Of a stretch of 29,057 nt of DNA, positions 1-9,883 are shown in pieces. The stretch's first letter is position 1, and every line of letters starts with the position of its first letter. The DNA comes from Isohypsibius dastychi (Eukaryota; Tardigrada; Eutardigrada; Parachela; Isohypsibiidae). The DNA lies in contig JAQIWT010000198.1 of assembly GCA_034696485.1 (NCBI GenBank), positions 1 through 29,057 on the forward strand. The letters are read 5' to 3'. The position numbers were made by a program, and so were the translations under genes. Under the pieces are notes generated by a model that was given only the letters and a program-made list of their open reading frames with translations, made no database searches and was not told the DNA's origin.

Positions 1-520
1 CGAAATTCGGTTTACGTGGAAGTTCAACGTATGAGCCTAGATTGAAAATTAACGTCTTACGAATCACAAATTGTTTTCAAAATCACTCCGCTCTCCGCTC
101 TCCATACTTCATGCAAGCAATTTTTCAAATCTCACCCGCACAGCATTGACGCAAATTTATTACTTCACCCAGAAAGGCGTTATTCCAAAAAAATTCGTGT
201 TTGTCTTGGCTCAACAAGATTGCGGTTTAGGATCATTGAGTTTTCAAGACATGCGGTGATTTCTTGAGGCATTCAACCCATATTGCGAATGGTCCACTCT
301 TGAGTGAGTTTTTCAATTGCCAGGAGAATGTTTGGACCAGAGCAAATCAACTTCCTTCATTTGCTTTCAGGGGTCTGAAATCTTTGACAGTTGCTGTATT
401 GGATGGTCGAATTCTTTTGACAGAGCTGCCGATCCATTTTCTCTTTTTCGAATCTCAGTGGAAAACTTATGCATTTTTCAGTGAAGAGAAATCAATCTGA
501 AAATTCATAAAACACGAATG
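1..520. other. Left flank without a recognised gene
   Basis: Short open stretches occur (for example 71-259 and 264-500), but they lack an ATG context, splice-linked neighbours or any domain I recognise. The stretch lies outside the Polinton and left of the first foldback element. A weak resemblance to a capsid motif was considered and rejected. Confidence 0.4.
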
Positions 521-526
521 ACTGTG

Positions 527-1056
527 TGTGACCGTTTTTCTGAACTACATGTTTTCTTGAGCCCGGGGTTCACAAACCCCGTTTTTGTGAACCGTTCAAG
601 GTTCACAAACCCCGTTTTCCTGAACCCAACCGTTCTTGTAAACCGGTTCACAAAACCCGTTTTCTTGAACCCTCCAACGTTTACGGTTTTGTCACTTGTA
701 ATAAGGGAGTACAGCTCATCTGACTATACAGCTCAGTCTTAAGCTCAGCTTCAGCTTTTCAGTCAGCTGTTTCAGAATGTAAACACTAACATTCCTGCTT
801 GTTCCACAGACAGCAGCCTATCCTAATCGTAAGTTTCCGGTAGAAAAAGCTGTATTATGAAATGAGCTATTCTCTCTAATTTACAAGCGACGAAAACCGT
901 AAACGGTGGAGGGTTCAAGAAAACGGGTTTTGTGAACCAGTTCATAAAAACGGTTGGGTTCAAGAAAACGGGGTTTGTGAACCTTGAACGGTTCACAAAA
1001 ACGGGGTTTGTGAACCCAGGGTTCAAGAAAACTGGGAGTTTAGAAAAACGGTTACA
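527..1056. mobile_element. Foldback MITE, copy 1
   Basis: Two long inverted arms (about 527-760 and 825-1056) face each other around a short centre. The ends are TGTGACC and GGTTACA, and flanking ACTGTG (521-526) and ACCGTG (1057-1062) match at 5 of 6 bases, consistent with a decayed 6-bp target duplication. Each arm is built from repeated modules of about 30 bp, themselves near-palindromic, in which GGGTTCA and TGAACCC bracket a core with CCCCG or CGGGG. No protein is encoded, so it would depend on a transposase supplied elsewhere. A second copy lies at 17669-18075 and a shorter relative at 26867-27051. Confidence 0.8.
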
Positions 1057-1361
1057 ACCGTGCTCTTGTCACTGATGAATCAATGGGTGAAGCGGTAAGA
1101 GCTTGAGAAAAATCGTTCACTGTTGTCCATCTGCAAGCAGCGACCTGTAAATGTTAGGAAAAGTCAGCTGCCATTTTGAAGTTCCTTTTATTTTCCACAG
1201 GTACAATAATGCCTCTGTTCATGATAATGTTGCCCCTATACATTTTTTCCGCTGTACCTATACAGTTGCCTGTACAGCTGCAGATATTGAAACAGCTACC
1301 GATAGCAGATCGTAAGGCGGGGCTTATCTCATGTCGCCAATTTTTCTGGACAGCAAATTGA
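1057..1361. other. Spacer between foldback element and Polinton
   Basis: About 300 bp with no supported gene. It ends at the Polinton target duplication CACGAG (1362-1367). Joining this end to 17404 gives the presumed empty site. Confidence 0.5.
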
Positions 1362-1367
1362 CACGAG
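1362..1367. repeat. Target-site duplication, left copy
   Basis: CACGAG directly precedes the AG end of the left inverted repeat and is repeated exactly at 17398-17403 after the CT end of the right one. A 6-bp duplication is the size known for Polintons. Confidence 0.85.
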
Positions 1368-1458
1368 AGAAGATATACTACCCAGTTGGCCCCTACGTTG
1401 TCTGTAGGTTGGGGCTATTGGGGTGCCATTGTTTTCCTTTGTTGTCTGACCACTTCCG
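1368..1458 (+). repeat. Polinton left terminal inverted repeat
   Basis: It matches the reverse complement of 17307-17397 at 88 of 91 positions by eye and starts AGAAGATATACTACCC. The similarity fades just beyond the CACTTCCG at its inner end. At 91 bp it is shorter than the several-hundred-bp repeats often described for Polintons. Confidence 0.9.
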
Positions 1459-1662
1459 GCCATTGTCAAATTCCGATTGGAATATAAATAAACAAAATGA
1501 ATAAAACACAACACACCAAAATAAAACCAAACGAATCAATACTCAAAAAAATTCTAATTACTCTTTCGATTGTTTAATTAAAACAATGTGGAATGTTAAT
1601 CCCTGAGCTGGATTAATAGGGTCTACTCGACCAAGAACATTATTTTGCACTTATGTGCTCCA

Positions 1663-1735
1663 ACCCGTGTGGCCAAGCGGTAAGGTGCGCAGTCTGTTTG
1701 ACCGTAGGTCAGGGGTTCAAGTCCCCATTTGCGCC
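1663..1735 (+). repeat. tRNA-like sequence, probably a SINE head or degenerate tRNA
   Basis: A Pol III type A box (TGGCCAAGCGGTAAGGT, 1670-1686) and B box (GGTTCAAGTCC, 1714-1724) are correctly spaced. The variable loop reads AGGTC before a 4-bp T stem GGGG/CCCC. The anticodon loop would read GTT, but the anticodon stem has a mismatch and the acceptor arms barely pair. It is therefore not a convincing functional tRNA; a tRNA-derived SINE head fits better, especially with the repeat that follows. Confidence 0.55.
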
Positions 1736-1746
1736 GTATAAAGCGC

Positions 1747-1828
1747 AAAAAGTCCCTGCCCAGCGTGTGCAGGCAAAAAGTCCCAGCCCAGTGTGTGCGG
1801 GCATAAGTCCTAGCTCTGGTAGCGGGCA
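1747..1828 (+). repeat. 28-bp tandem repeat behind the tRNA-like head
   Basis: Two 28-bp units (1747-1774 and 1775-1802) differ at only a few positions and are followed by a third, degraded unit. Each unit holds a small GCCC...GGGC type inverted pair. It directly follows the tRNA-like sequence and may be the body of the same short element. Confidence 0.65.
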
Positions 1829-1833
1829 ATTAT

Positions 1834-1855
1834 GTTAGTACAGTAATGTACTAAC
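1834..1855. repeat. Perfect 9-bp hairpin
   Basis: GTTAGTACA and TGTACTAAC pair perfectly around a 4-nt GTAA loop, just downstream of the tRNA-like repeat. It could be the end of that repeat or a small structured RNA or terminator. No function can be read from sequence. Confidence 0.6.
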
Positions 1856-1859
1856 AAAT

Positions 1860-2290
1860 AAAATCCTGCTGTCAAATAAGACGTGCGTGCGCGCCGTCAA
1901 AGAGCATTTTTGCTCAAAACAATATTTGAAGTTCGAATGTGCACTTTTTAATTCATATTTCATAAATATTTTTAGAATATCATAATTTTACTCAAAATGC
2001 CTTTAATAATGTTTTTGATGTAAAATTCAATTACGAATTCCTTCTTTTCATTTTCTTTCTTTTTGAAGTGAATAAGCTGGGCTTGCTAAGCCGAGCTGTT
2101 GTCCGAGTGAAATTGGGTCAAATTCAGCCAGCGCAATTGTGAGCGCGCTATTCAGCTCTTTTGCAACGAGCATTCAAACCCGGAACTGGCAAAGGCTTCT
2201 TCATTTCGAGAAGTCAGTTGCCAGTTTTCACTTCGCCGGCTTGCCATCTCACTTTTTTGACATTTTTTCAGTTTTCCCGACTTTTTTACG
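1860..2290. other. AT-rich stretch leading into a probable 5' UTR
   Basis: No coding region is supported. The last part probably belongs to the 5' UTR of the next gene, because a consensus donor (GTAAGT at 2293) and an acceptor (TTTCACAG, ending 2358) bracket a 66-bp intron just ahead of an ATG at 2367. Confidence 0.4.
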
Positions 2291-2366
2291 CAGTAAGTCT
2301 AACTTTTATTTTTTGATATTTATAAATTTGTATTTCATATTTTGATTTTATTTCACAGGCATTATA

Positions 2367-3868
2367 ATGGCCCCCGAACGACGAAGCGCCAGACTCCACG
2401 AAGCTTCCCACATGACTCCATACAAGGGCAAGATGCGAGTTATTCCGTGAGCTCCGTCGAAACAACCATATCGTCACACCACTCCAAGTCCCAGCCGGCG
2501 AGCTGCCTACCACGACGACCATCCAGGCCAGAAGATTCCCATGAAAGATGAATTCTTTTGCACCTTCCAGATGGTCTCCGGAAGTCCAGTACCATGCAGT
2601 GCCAAATTCCAGCATGTCTGCCATTTTCAAGATCACTACAACAGCGGACATTGTTCATCTTTGGCAGGATTCGAGGAGATGAAGCTGAACGAAAGTGAGA
2701 ATTTCTTGTTTTTCGTCTTGTTTTTTCTTGTTTTTCGTCAAAGAGAACATGAGAGATATCAGCGGTTCACCGCCAATTAAATCCTGCTTCGCACCAGGCC
2801 TGAAACGAAACACCGCCATCGCTTCCGCCCTTGCCACTCACGCCACCACGTCACCTATCTTGAAGGCAGCGGTCTGATTTCCGGCGTCTGGATCAAGAAT
2901 CCCTACGACATGAAGCTGCGCAATACGACCTGGAATTTGAAGGAAATCTGGCGTGCATTCCCCAAGGATTCCGGCTTCAACGCTGCGACTCCAATTCCGG
3001 AAATCATCGAACACATCCTCACCGGAAGGGCCTTCGTTTTCGACAGCCACCAGTACAATTTCATGGATATTGCAGACGTGGAACATGCTCATCTCACCGT
3101 GGTTGTCGTCGATCTCATTGAGAGTGAGTTGTTTTTTCAAACTGTTAATTTATAAAAAATTAGACCAGATGACCTTTACCTAATTTATCTTTATATTTTC
3201 AGATAACATCTATGAAATCTGTTCCAACGGAAGTACTAATGATGGTAAAGATGTTGAGGCTCGTATGTGGCAGTTCGTCGAAGATGTTCGTCATTATCCT
3301 GGAATGCCAATGAATTTGAGAGAAAGAGCTAGAATTCTTCTTCGGGCAGTTTTTAATGTAAGTTTTATTCGATATTCCGGTAGATTTGGCTGTTCTTACA
3401 TTGTTTTATTTTTCTTTCCAGGCCTTTCATGCCAATAACTTGGATTTTCAAGGTGATCCAGAAAAGGAATTCGTTATGTCATATGCCTGTGGATTCTTCG
3501 GATTTGCTGCGCTGTATCGTTTTCTGGCTGCCTGCCGAACCATGACCATCGCCGACGCTGTTCAGCATGCTGTGCGTTACATTCAGGGCAATCGCTTCCG
3601 TTTTGACTGGGCCGATAACCGGGAAAAAAAGATGGAAATCATCCAGAAGTTGGTTTAGTGAGTACAATCTTTTCTTTTATTCATTTTTGTTTCCGGTCAA
3701 ATTTAATTTTTTTTTTACAGCGCCAGTGCTGATCGAATGTTCTTCGACGAGGATAAGTTCATTAGAGCACGATTGGAAGATGGATTCTCCTTGAACTCCT
3801 CCACCCCACACGAAAAGGCCATCTTTTCTTGCTCCGTCCGGAAGTGCGTTATTCCCAGTTCCGCTTAG
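2367..3868 (+). CDS. Unrecognised multi-exon gene inside the Polinton
   Basis: I do not recognise this protein. The 3' half is well supported: coding sequence from about 2860 runs to a donor at 3124, then in-phase exons 3203-3357, 3422-3657 and 3721-3868, separated by introns of 79, 64 and 63 bp with good GT and TTTCAG-type sites, ending at TAG 3866-3868. The 5' half is less clear: ATG at 2367 opens a basic N-terminus that meets TGA at 2448 or a donor at the same place, and a stop at 2778 interrupts the frame that would join the next part. The visible protein is mixed alpha/beta in character, with an acidic and aromatic C-terminal half and no signal peptide or membrane segment. Introns suggest cellular rather than viral origin. 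It may be partly broken. Confidence 0.5.
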
Positions 3869-4560
3869 CTTCTGCTCTGTTTCTGTTTTCATACAACAAT
3901 CATTATCGAATTAAAGCCATAAAGGCTTGTTTTTCATTATTTTTACTTCGAGCGGTTGTTCGTTACTCGCGTTGTTTGGAACTGTTTAATCTCAGCCGCT
4001 TATATCTGCTTACCAAATTCACTTACCAGTTTTGCCTGTTTCTTTTGTTTCTCGTAATGACGTGGTTTCTCAAAACATACTGTTCAATTAAAATGAGTTC
4101 CACTCTGCCAAAAACCGTAGCTGAACGTAAAGAAGGGTGACCTTTGTAGAAAAGCGCTTTGCCGTTGTCGAAATAATATCACAAAATACACGTCACAAAA
4201 TAGATGCCGATTTGTGTCATCAATCGACATTGGCGGGGGTGGTTGTGTTTTTGATAGAAAGTGGCAGCGGTAGTGGCAAAGAAGATCAGCTAGCTTGGAG
4301 ATGGTAGTCTTCGCTCAAACAGGGGTGAATTATTTGTCCGCTTACACCGCAAAACTTCCTTGTTGAAAAAATTCTAATACATGAGATCTTGCCACTTGGT
4401 CCACATTTGTTGAGGGTTAAAATCTTGGGAAAGCGGTCAAATTGGACGTGCATCGATGCACCGGGTGTTACGTAACTGCGAACGAAAAGGGACTGACTCG
4501 GTAATCGTGTTGGATGCGATCAGCCATAGAATAGCACATCCACTGATATCCTCATTTTTC
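3869..4560. other. Spacer without a recognised gene
   Basis: One open stretch continues to 4140 but shows no domain or splice support. Nothing else is recognised before the HECT remnant begins near 4565. Confidence 0.4.
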
Positions 4561-5045
4561 GGCCTGGATCCCCGAAGAATTTGCGCAACTGCTGAATAAT
4601 CCAGAAATTGCTAAACAGGTGGGAGAATATTTTATGTGTGATTGATACGAATTTTAATGTTGCTGTCTGTGTTTCAGGCTGTGCCTTATTCAAGAGATTA
4701 CAAGCGGAAGTATGAGTATTTCCGAAGTCAGTTACGCACGCCGAGTGGAATTCCGAATAAGTACTATATTAGTATGTTATTCGGGTGAAGCGATCTCAGA
4801 TTCTCATCGAGCCATCATGACTTGCCACAAGGCTGACTTTTTGAAAGGTCAAGGCTTCCGGGGTGATGTTTAATGTTCAAGTCGCCTCTTACATGGACTT
4901 CTGAGCAAAGCGGAACTGCGGTGCCGTGATGGGGCAGACACACAAGTCTACGAAGTACAGTCCGCCACTGTGTGAACTGTGATCTCATGTATCAGTTGCA
5001 GTCTCGAATAACTCATAAGTCCAGGAGTATAGGAACCTTTTAACC

Positions 5046-5745
5046 CGAGAAACTGTGAACTTGTGAACCTGCAAGCTTGTGAAGTTTTAGACCCAAGGAT
5101 CCGTGAACTTGGAAAAACTCTTCTGTTAAAGGATGAGGATCGCGAAAACCATTCTGTGAACTGTGAACTTGTGAACCTGTATACCTGTGCACTTATGAAT
5201 CTACGAGCCTGCCAACGTTGTGAACCTGTGAACCTGTGAACTCTGGCTTGTTACCACAGTATGAAAATCAACATTGTGTAAACCTGTGAACCTGTGAACC
5301 TGTGAACCTGTGAATCTGTGAATCTGTGAACCTGGGAACCAGTAAACTAGTAAATTTTCGGCTTGTAACCAGCGTGCGGAATTCGAAATTGTGTGAAGCT
5401 GTGAACCTGTGAACCTGTGAACCTGTGAACCTATGAACCTGTGAACCTGTGAACCTGTGAACCTGTGAACCTGTGAACCTGTGAACCTGTGAACCTGTGA
5501 ATCTGTGAATCTGTGAACCTGGGAACCAGTAAACTAGTAAATTTTCAGCTTGTAACCACCGTGCGGAATTCGAAATTGTGTGAAGCTGTGAACCTGTGAA
5601 CCTGTGAACCTGTGAACCTGTGAACCTGTGAACATGGGAACCAGTAAACTAGTAAATTTTCGGCTTGTTATCACCGTGCAGAATTTAGAATTGTGTAAAC
5701 CTGTGAAAGGGTTACTTCTAGACCTCTGAACTTGTGAACTTGCAA
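5046..5745. repeat. TGTGAACC minisatellite with higher-order units
   Basis: Long runs of the 8-mer CTGTGAAC alternate with a non-repeat segment containing AACTAGTAAATTTTC, which recurs near 5344, 5532 and 5646. This gives a higher-order structure of unequal spacing (about 188 and 114 bp). It lies inside the HECT pseudogene, where the middle of the domain should be. Confidence 0.9.
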
Positions 5746-5944
5746 TTTTTTAAATTCTTTCCAGCATGCGGCGCGTGTTTATCGAAATGGTTTTGAAAAC
5801 TCCATATGAAACGTGCTCCTTTCTCGGCATAGACCGCCTCCATGCAGCCACGAAGCTGCTTTTCCCGCGTTAAAAATTCGACACAGGAAGGAAATTCCGT
5901 CGATGTTCTCCAACAGAACCAAGATTCAAATTATTCGCCTAAGC

Positions 5945-6060
5945 GAATCTCAGTGGGGTTCAAAGAACCCGTTTTTTCGAACTGGTTTGAAAAACATGTT
6001 TAGTTGATCCTAGCGAAACCCTCTTTTTACCAAACCAATTTTTAAACCCATTATAAACAA
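5945..6060. repeat. Degenerate fragment of the foldback module family
   Basis: GGGGTTCAAAGAACCCG and the following GAACTGGTTTGAAAAAC resemble the modules of the foldback elements, but no arms or target duplication can be defined. Confidence 0.4.
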
Positions 6061-7852
6061 TGAAAATATTGATTTAAATAAAATGGTGGTCTTCAATACG
6101 ACTTTTGTTGGTTGGGTGTTTCGTTGACTGTTTCGGCAAACGATTGATCTGACCAAGAGACTGATATTTCATACATATTTGTGAAAACGGGCTCGGGGGA
6201 ATCATAGCAGCATGCCCTAAAGAAATTATAAAAACTTTTTCGAGATGCCTGATTCAAAACCTCCTTTTTTGCGGCTCAAACACAAGAATTACGTCACGGA
6301 AGGAATAAGAGATAGTGAACTTTTGCCTGTTAAGGCGCGGGTCCACAACAATGACTTTTTTCAAAAATCCATGTTGGATAGAGGTTTTTCACTACAAAAA
6401 TCTCTTGCAATGTTTTCCAAGCCACGTCGATATAATTCTAGCAGGTTCTCATTTTTGCAAATACGAATAAAATATAAATCTTGTCAGAATGATCGTCTGC
6501 TGACTGAATCAACAATCTGACAACGAACCAATGAATGTTGCAGAAAAAAACACGTTAACAAGAGAACTTTTTCTACTGTTTCCAGTGGGGTCAAAGAACT
6601 ACTTTTGTGGAGATTCAATTCTTTAGCCGCGGCCAAAAGGTTCTTGACTTGGCTATTCCATGTATATATGGAATCAGTGGTGAGAATTTGACAACAATCA
6701 GAAGACACGAGCTTCTAATCTCCTTTTTTTCAGGATACGGAATATTATCATTCTTTTCAATGGATTATTGTTAATGACCCTGCTGATCTCGATTTGAGAT
6801 TCACTGTTGATGAGGAGGTTTACGGTGTAACCAAACAGACCGAGATCAAACTTGGTGGAGCCAACATTTCCGTGACTCAAGAGAACAAACTTGATTACAT
6901 TGATCTGGTTATCAAGTGGAGATTCAACGATCGCGTGGAACATCAAATGCGTGCTTTTATGAGCGGCTTTTCCGAATTGATTCCAAGGCGACTTTTGCAG
7001 ATTTTTGACCCGAATGAAGTAGAGGTAAGCGAAGGATTCGTGAATAGTTATTTGATTGATTTTCTGACATGGATTTGCTTTTAGCTTCTACTGTCCGGAA
7101 TAGTCAATATTGACGTGAAAGACTGGAAGAATAACACGATTCACAAGGCGAATATCACGCCGAACATCTTGTAGTGCAGTGGTTTTGGAAAGTGGGTTCA
7201 CTGCGGTTTTTGATGAAAGGTCACTTGAAATTCTTTATTATTTTCAGGCGATTTTGTCTTTTGACAATGAACTTCGTGCACGCTTGCTTCAGTTTGTCAG
7301 TTTGTCACTGAATTCCAGGGGAGTAATGGTCCACAGAAATTTTGTATTGAGAAATGGGGAGCTGAATGAGATTTTCAAAAAGAGCTCATACTTGGTATGT
7401 TTTTTCTGGCTTCATTAGTTTGTTGTAGTGTGAGTGATTTTTTATGTTTAGTTTCAATCGCTTGGATCTGCCGCCTCCCACGTCATTTGGAATGGTTCGT
7501 GAGCGTCTTATACATGCTATGGAGAATACGGAAGGCTACGGCGGGGTGGATTAGAAAATGGGAATGTCTGAGTTGTTGATTTCCGGTTCAGGTTTTGATT
7601 ATTATCTGATGAATGAATAGTGGTTATGTCTAATCGTGTGAACCCGTGATATCAGCACTAACCGGCTCATATTTTTGCTTGTTTTGCTTGCATGTTTTCC
7701 CTTCAGGCCAATTTTGTGTTTCGCTCATGAGATTCTGATTTTTTGGGTTATCTATTTTAATGCTTTTTTTCACACCTCTATCAAAGCAGCTTGAGATTTC
7801 CGGGAGATACAGTGAAACAATAAAACTGAAAACAAACGGTGGCAACAAAATG

Positions 7853-9170
7853 TCAAACAGAAAAGCCTGGGGGATACTTGGATTGCTCGATGCAGCCCTC
7901 CCCAAACTTCGGCTCAAGAAACAACCTGACATCATTAGGTGCCATCAAACTGAATCTATCCCATGAAACTGATCTGCTCAAAAGGCTTCAAAAAAACTTT
8001 CCGGGAATTCTCGGTCTTGAGGATGAGTTTTGAACCAGAAATTCTTTGTCATAATACTGCCATTTGAATAAAACGGGAAAATGTCAACATGCAACCGGTT
8101 GGTGCGACTGTAATGTTCGCGAAAAAAACTGGCCATCTGGGCTGGGACATCTCCCAAACAAAGCCTTGCGGATCAACCACGGGACCTTGTGCTCCTGCCT
8201 CCAGAAACCTGACTTTGGATGTGTCGTTCAGATAAATCCCAGTATCGATATCATGATTCCACGGGATTAATTCTTCATTCCTCGCGGCGCCGAGCAAACT
8301 TCCGCCCTCTAACCAGTATCTGACTTCATTTAAGGCGAAAGTTTCGACGACATGTTCTAAAGGTTCTTTCGAAGCTATTGCACAGCAGGGTGGCAACCCT
8401 CGTCCTTCATACGAATAGCTCGGAGTTTCGTTGAAAATATTTCCAAAACATCGCGATGATTCCTTCCAGCATCCAAACTATTCCGCATTTCCATTTGTCA
8501 CAACTTTCTTCACGGCAAAATTTTTCGTATAAAGTTCTGAGGTGGCTTTCACGGCCCTAAATTAAAGGGGCCTGGGGAACTGCTCCGGAAAACGGCGTTT
8601 GCGTGAAAAGTCGGGCTTTCCATCCAAAACGGATGGACTGTAGAAGTAAATTTTCGGAAACTGGAAGAGTAAATGGATCTGGCAAGCTGAAGTCCTGATC
8701 AGGTCAACAGCATTCCGGAAACAGCATCACAGATGGGGAGCTGAGGAGCTCTTGAGCTCAAGTTATCCGACGTCACATTGTGGCAAGATGCTCGCTTTCC
8801 TCGGACTTTAAAGGCCCAAATTGTGACATCAGAGGAAGGAAAAATCTGAGAATTTCCCATTGAAACTTTTCGAAATGAAGATCGCTTCTCGTCAGAATAG
8901 TACGTTCTTTGCTCAGGTGTGAAATCGTCAACGGAGCATTGGTTCTGGTTGAGACCGCACAAGGTTGAAGAACATGCGTGAAATAAGTGACCTTTACGCT
9001 CGATTTCAAATGCGAATACGCCACCTCGATCAAGTCTAGTTGCACTTTTGTATCTTTTGACGGATGAACTTCCGACACCAACGATGCAGTTTGACCGCCC
9101 TATTTTGAATCTCAGCTGCATTAGACTCACGCTTATGGTATTTGATTGTCATTGAACCGCGAGAAGTCGG
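7853..9170 (-). pseudogene. FKRP-like: FKRP-like (LicD family) pseudogene
   Basis: FKRP is a Golgi ribitol-phosphate transferase acting on alpha-dystroglycan glycans. Read on the minus strand, the region keeps the order of FKRP: a CDAVSG block near 8720, a Cys-rich FGCWKESSRCFG block near 8470, PPCC, then RYWLEGGSLLGAAR and the metal-binding IPWNHDIDTGIYL near 8260, then GFVWE, LHVDIFPFY near 8080, REFPESFFEAF near 8000 and the C-terminus with FLEPKFGEGCIEQSKYP ending TGA at 7853-7855. The parts lie in different frames with several frameshifts and stops, so it is dead. The N-terminal membrane anchor is not recognisable. No intron is seen. The thymidylate kinase remnant lies just upstream on the same strand. 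Confidence 0.85.
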
Positions 9171-9196
9171 AATTATAGTCAGGCATGATTATGACA

Positions 9197-9883
9197 TCAT
9201 TTTTGCTGATAAGCCAAAACAAGTTGCAAAATCTGCCTAGCTTGCTCTTGTACGCTGCATGTGGAGTCGATAACGTGCCAACGGTCGGTCTTCAGTTTGA
9301 AAAAGGCAGTTCGAACTTTTGTTTGGAAATGAACAGTTTCAAACACTCCCGCCCCGTAACCTGAGCGTTTTGCGGCGTCTTCTGGGTCAATTTCCATGAA
9401 AATGAGTACATCTGGTTTTAAAAGTCCCTGTTCTTGGCCAACACACCAGTCATAATTTAAACCTTTTGCCACACTGTACGCTATGCCAGATTGAGTATAC
9501 CTGTCAACAACCAGTGTAGTTCCCGAATTTAGTTCCTCCAACATTTCACTTTTACGTGCAAACCTCTGCCAAGAAAACAATTTATGAGCTTCATTATCTT
9601 CCAAAATCAACTGCCCTGACAGATAATCACTAATTTCAGGATTCCTCCCAGGAAACCTAAGTAGTTTATTTTGAACATTCAGATTAGAGAGTGCTACGGC
9701 TAACAGTTTAGCATTCAATTTGCTTACGAAGACGATAACTTTACGTGCTACAGTATCACCAAAGCTCTCACTGTTTGGATCAGCAAGAACAATCTCGGGC
9801 TCCAATTTGGTTATGGATGCGAACCCTGTCTGCTTGGCTTCGAAAAAGGACTTACCACATGACTTTTTCTGATTCCGGAACAA
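9197..9883 (-). pseudogene. DTYMK-like: Thymidylate kinase homologue lacking its P-loop
   Basis: dTMP kinase phosphorylates dTMP to dTDP. The open frame matches the eukaryotic enzyme over most of its length: LLRFPGRNPEISDYLSG, HKLFSWQRF, the DR-containing TTLVVDRYTQSG, the PDVLIFMEIDPEDAAKR region and a VHFQ block. The part that should contain the GxDRxGKST phosphate-binding loop is missing: IVF is followed almost at once by helix residues SKLNAKLLAVAL, as if about 10 residues were deleted in frame. There is no ATG at the N-terminus; the frame opens after a TAG without a start codon, and about 48 extra residues precede the kinase fold. It is probably inactive, though the rest of the frame is open for about 228 codons. 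Confidence 0.85.

Larger units (their letters stand above)
4565..7554 (+). pseudogene. HECT-type E3 ubiquitin ligase pseudogene (NEDD4-like)
   Basis: HECT ligases transfer ubiquitin through a C-lobe cysteine. The start of the N-lobe is recognisable in an exon ending 4618 and one from 4678 (AVPYSRDYKRKYEYFRSQLR, across a 59-bp intron 4619-4677). After about 2 kb of unrelated DNA including a minisatellite, exon 6734-7023 encodes the later N-lobe (VTQENKLDYIDL, AFMSGFSELIPRRLL). Further exons give GIVNIDVKDWK (from 7084), VVQWFWK (to 7190), SFDNELRARLLQFV (from 7248) and the C-terminus NRLDLPPP...GYGGVD ending TAG 7552-7554. The middle of the N-lobe and the segment with the catalytic Cys (normally HTCFNRLD) are missing, and there are frame breaks near 7170 and 7350. 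Kept introns rule out a processed copy. Confidence 0.85.

Noticed and set aside
71-500. Possible capsid-like motif (IPKKFVFVLAQQD) left of the Polinton
   Set aside because: Only about a dozen residues resemble a capsid segment; neighbouring sequence does not continue the match.
1329-1514. Minus-strand open frame over the left Polinton end
   Set aside because: It is formed by the terminal inverted repeat and has no protein support.
1663-1735. Functional tRNA-Asn (GTT)
   Set aside because: A and B boxes are fine, but the acceptor stem does not pair and the anticodon stem has a mismatch.
5046-5745. CRISPR or telomere-like array
   Set aside because: The units are 8-bp direct repeats without unique spacers, and the motif is not telomeric.
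1459-9190. Protein-primed DNA polymerase of the Polinton
   Set aside because: I looked on both strands for family B motifs such as DxxSLYP and YxDTDS and saw none.
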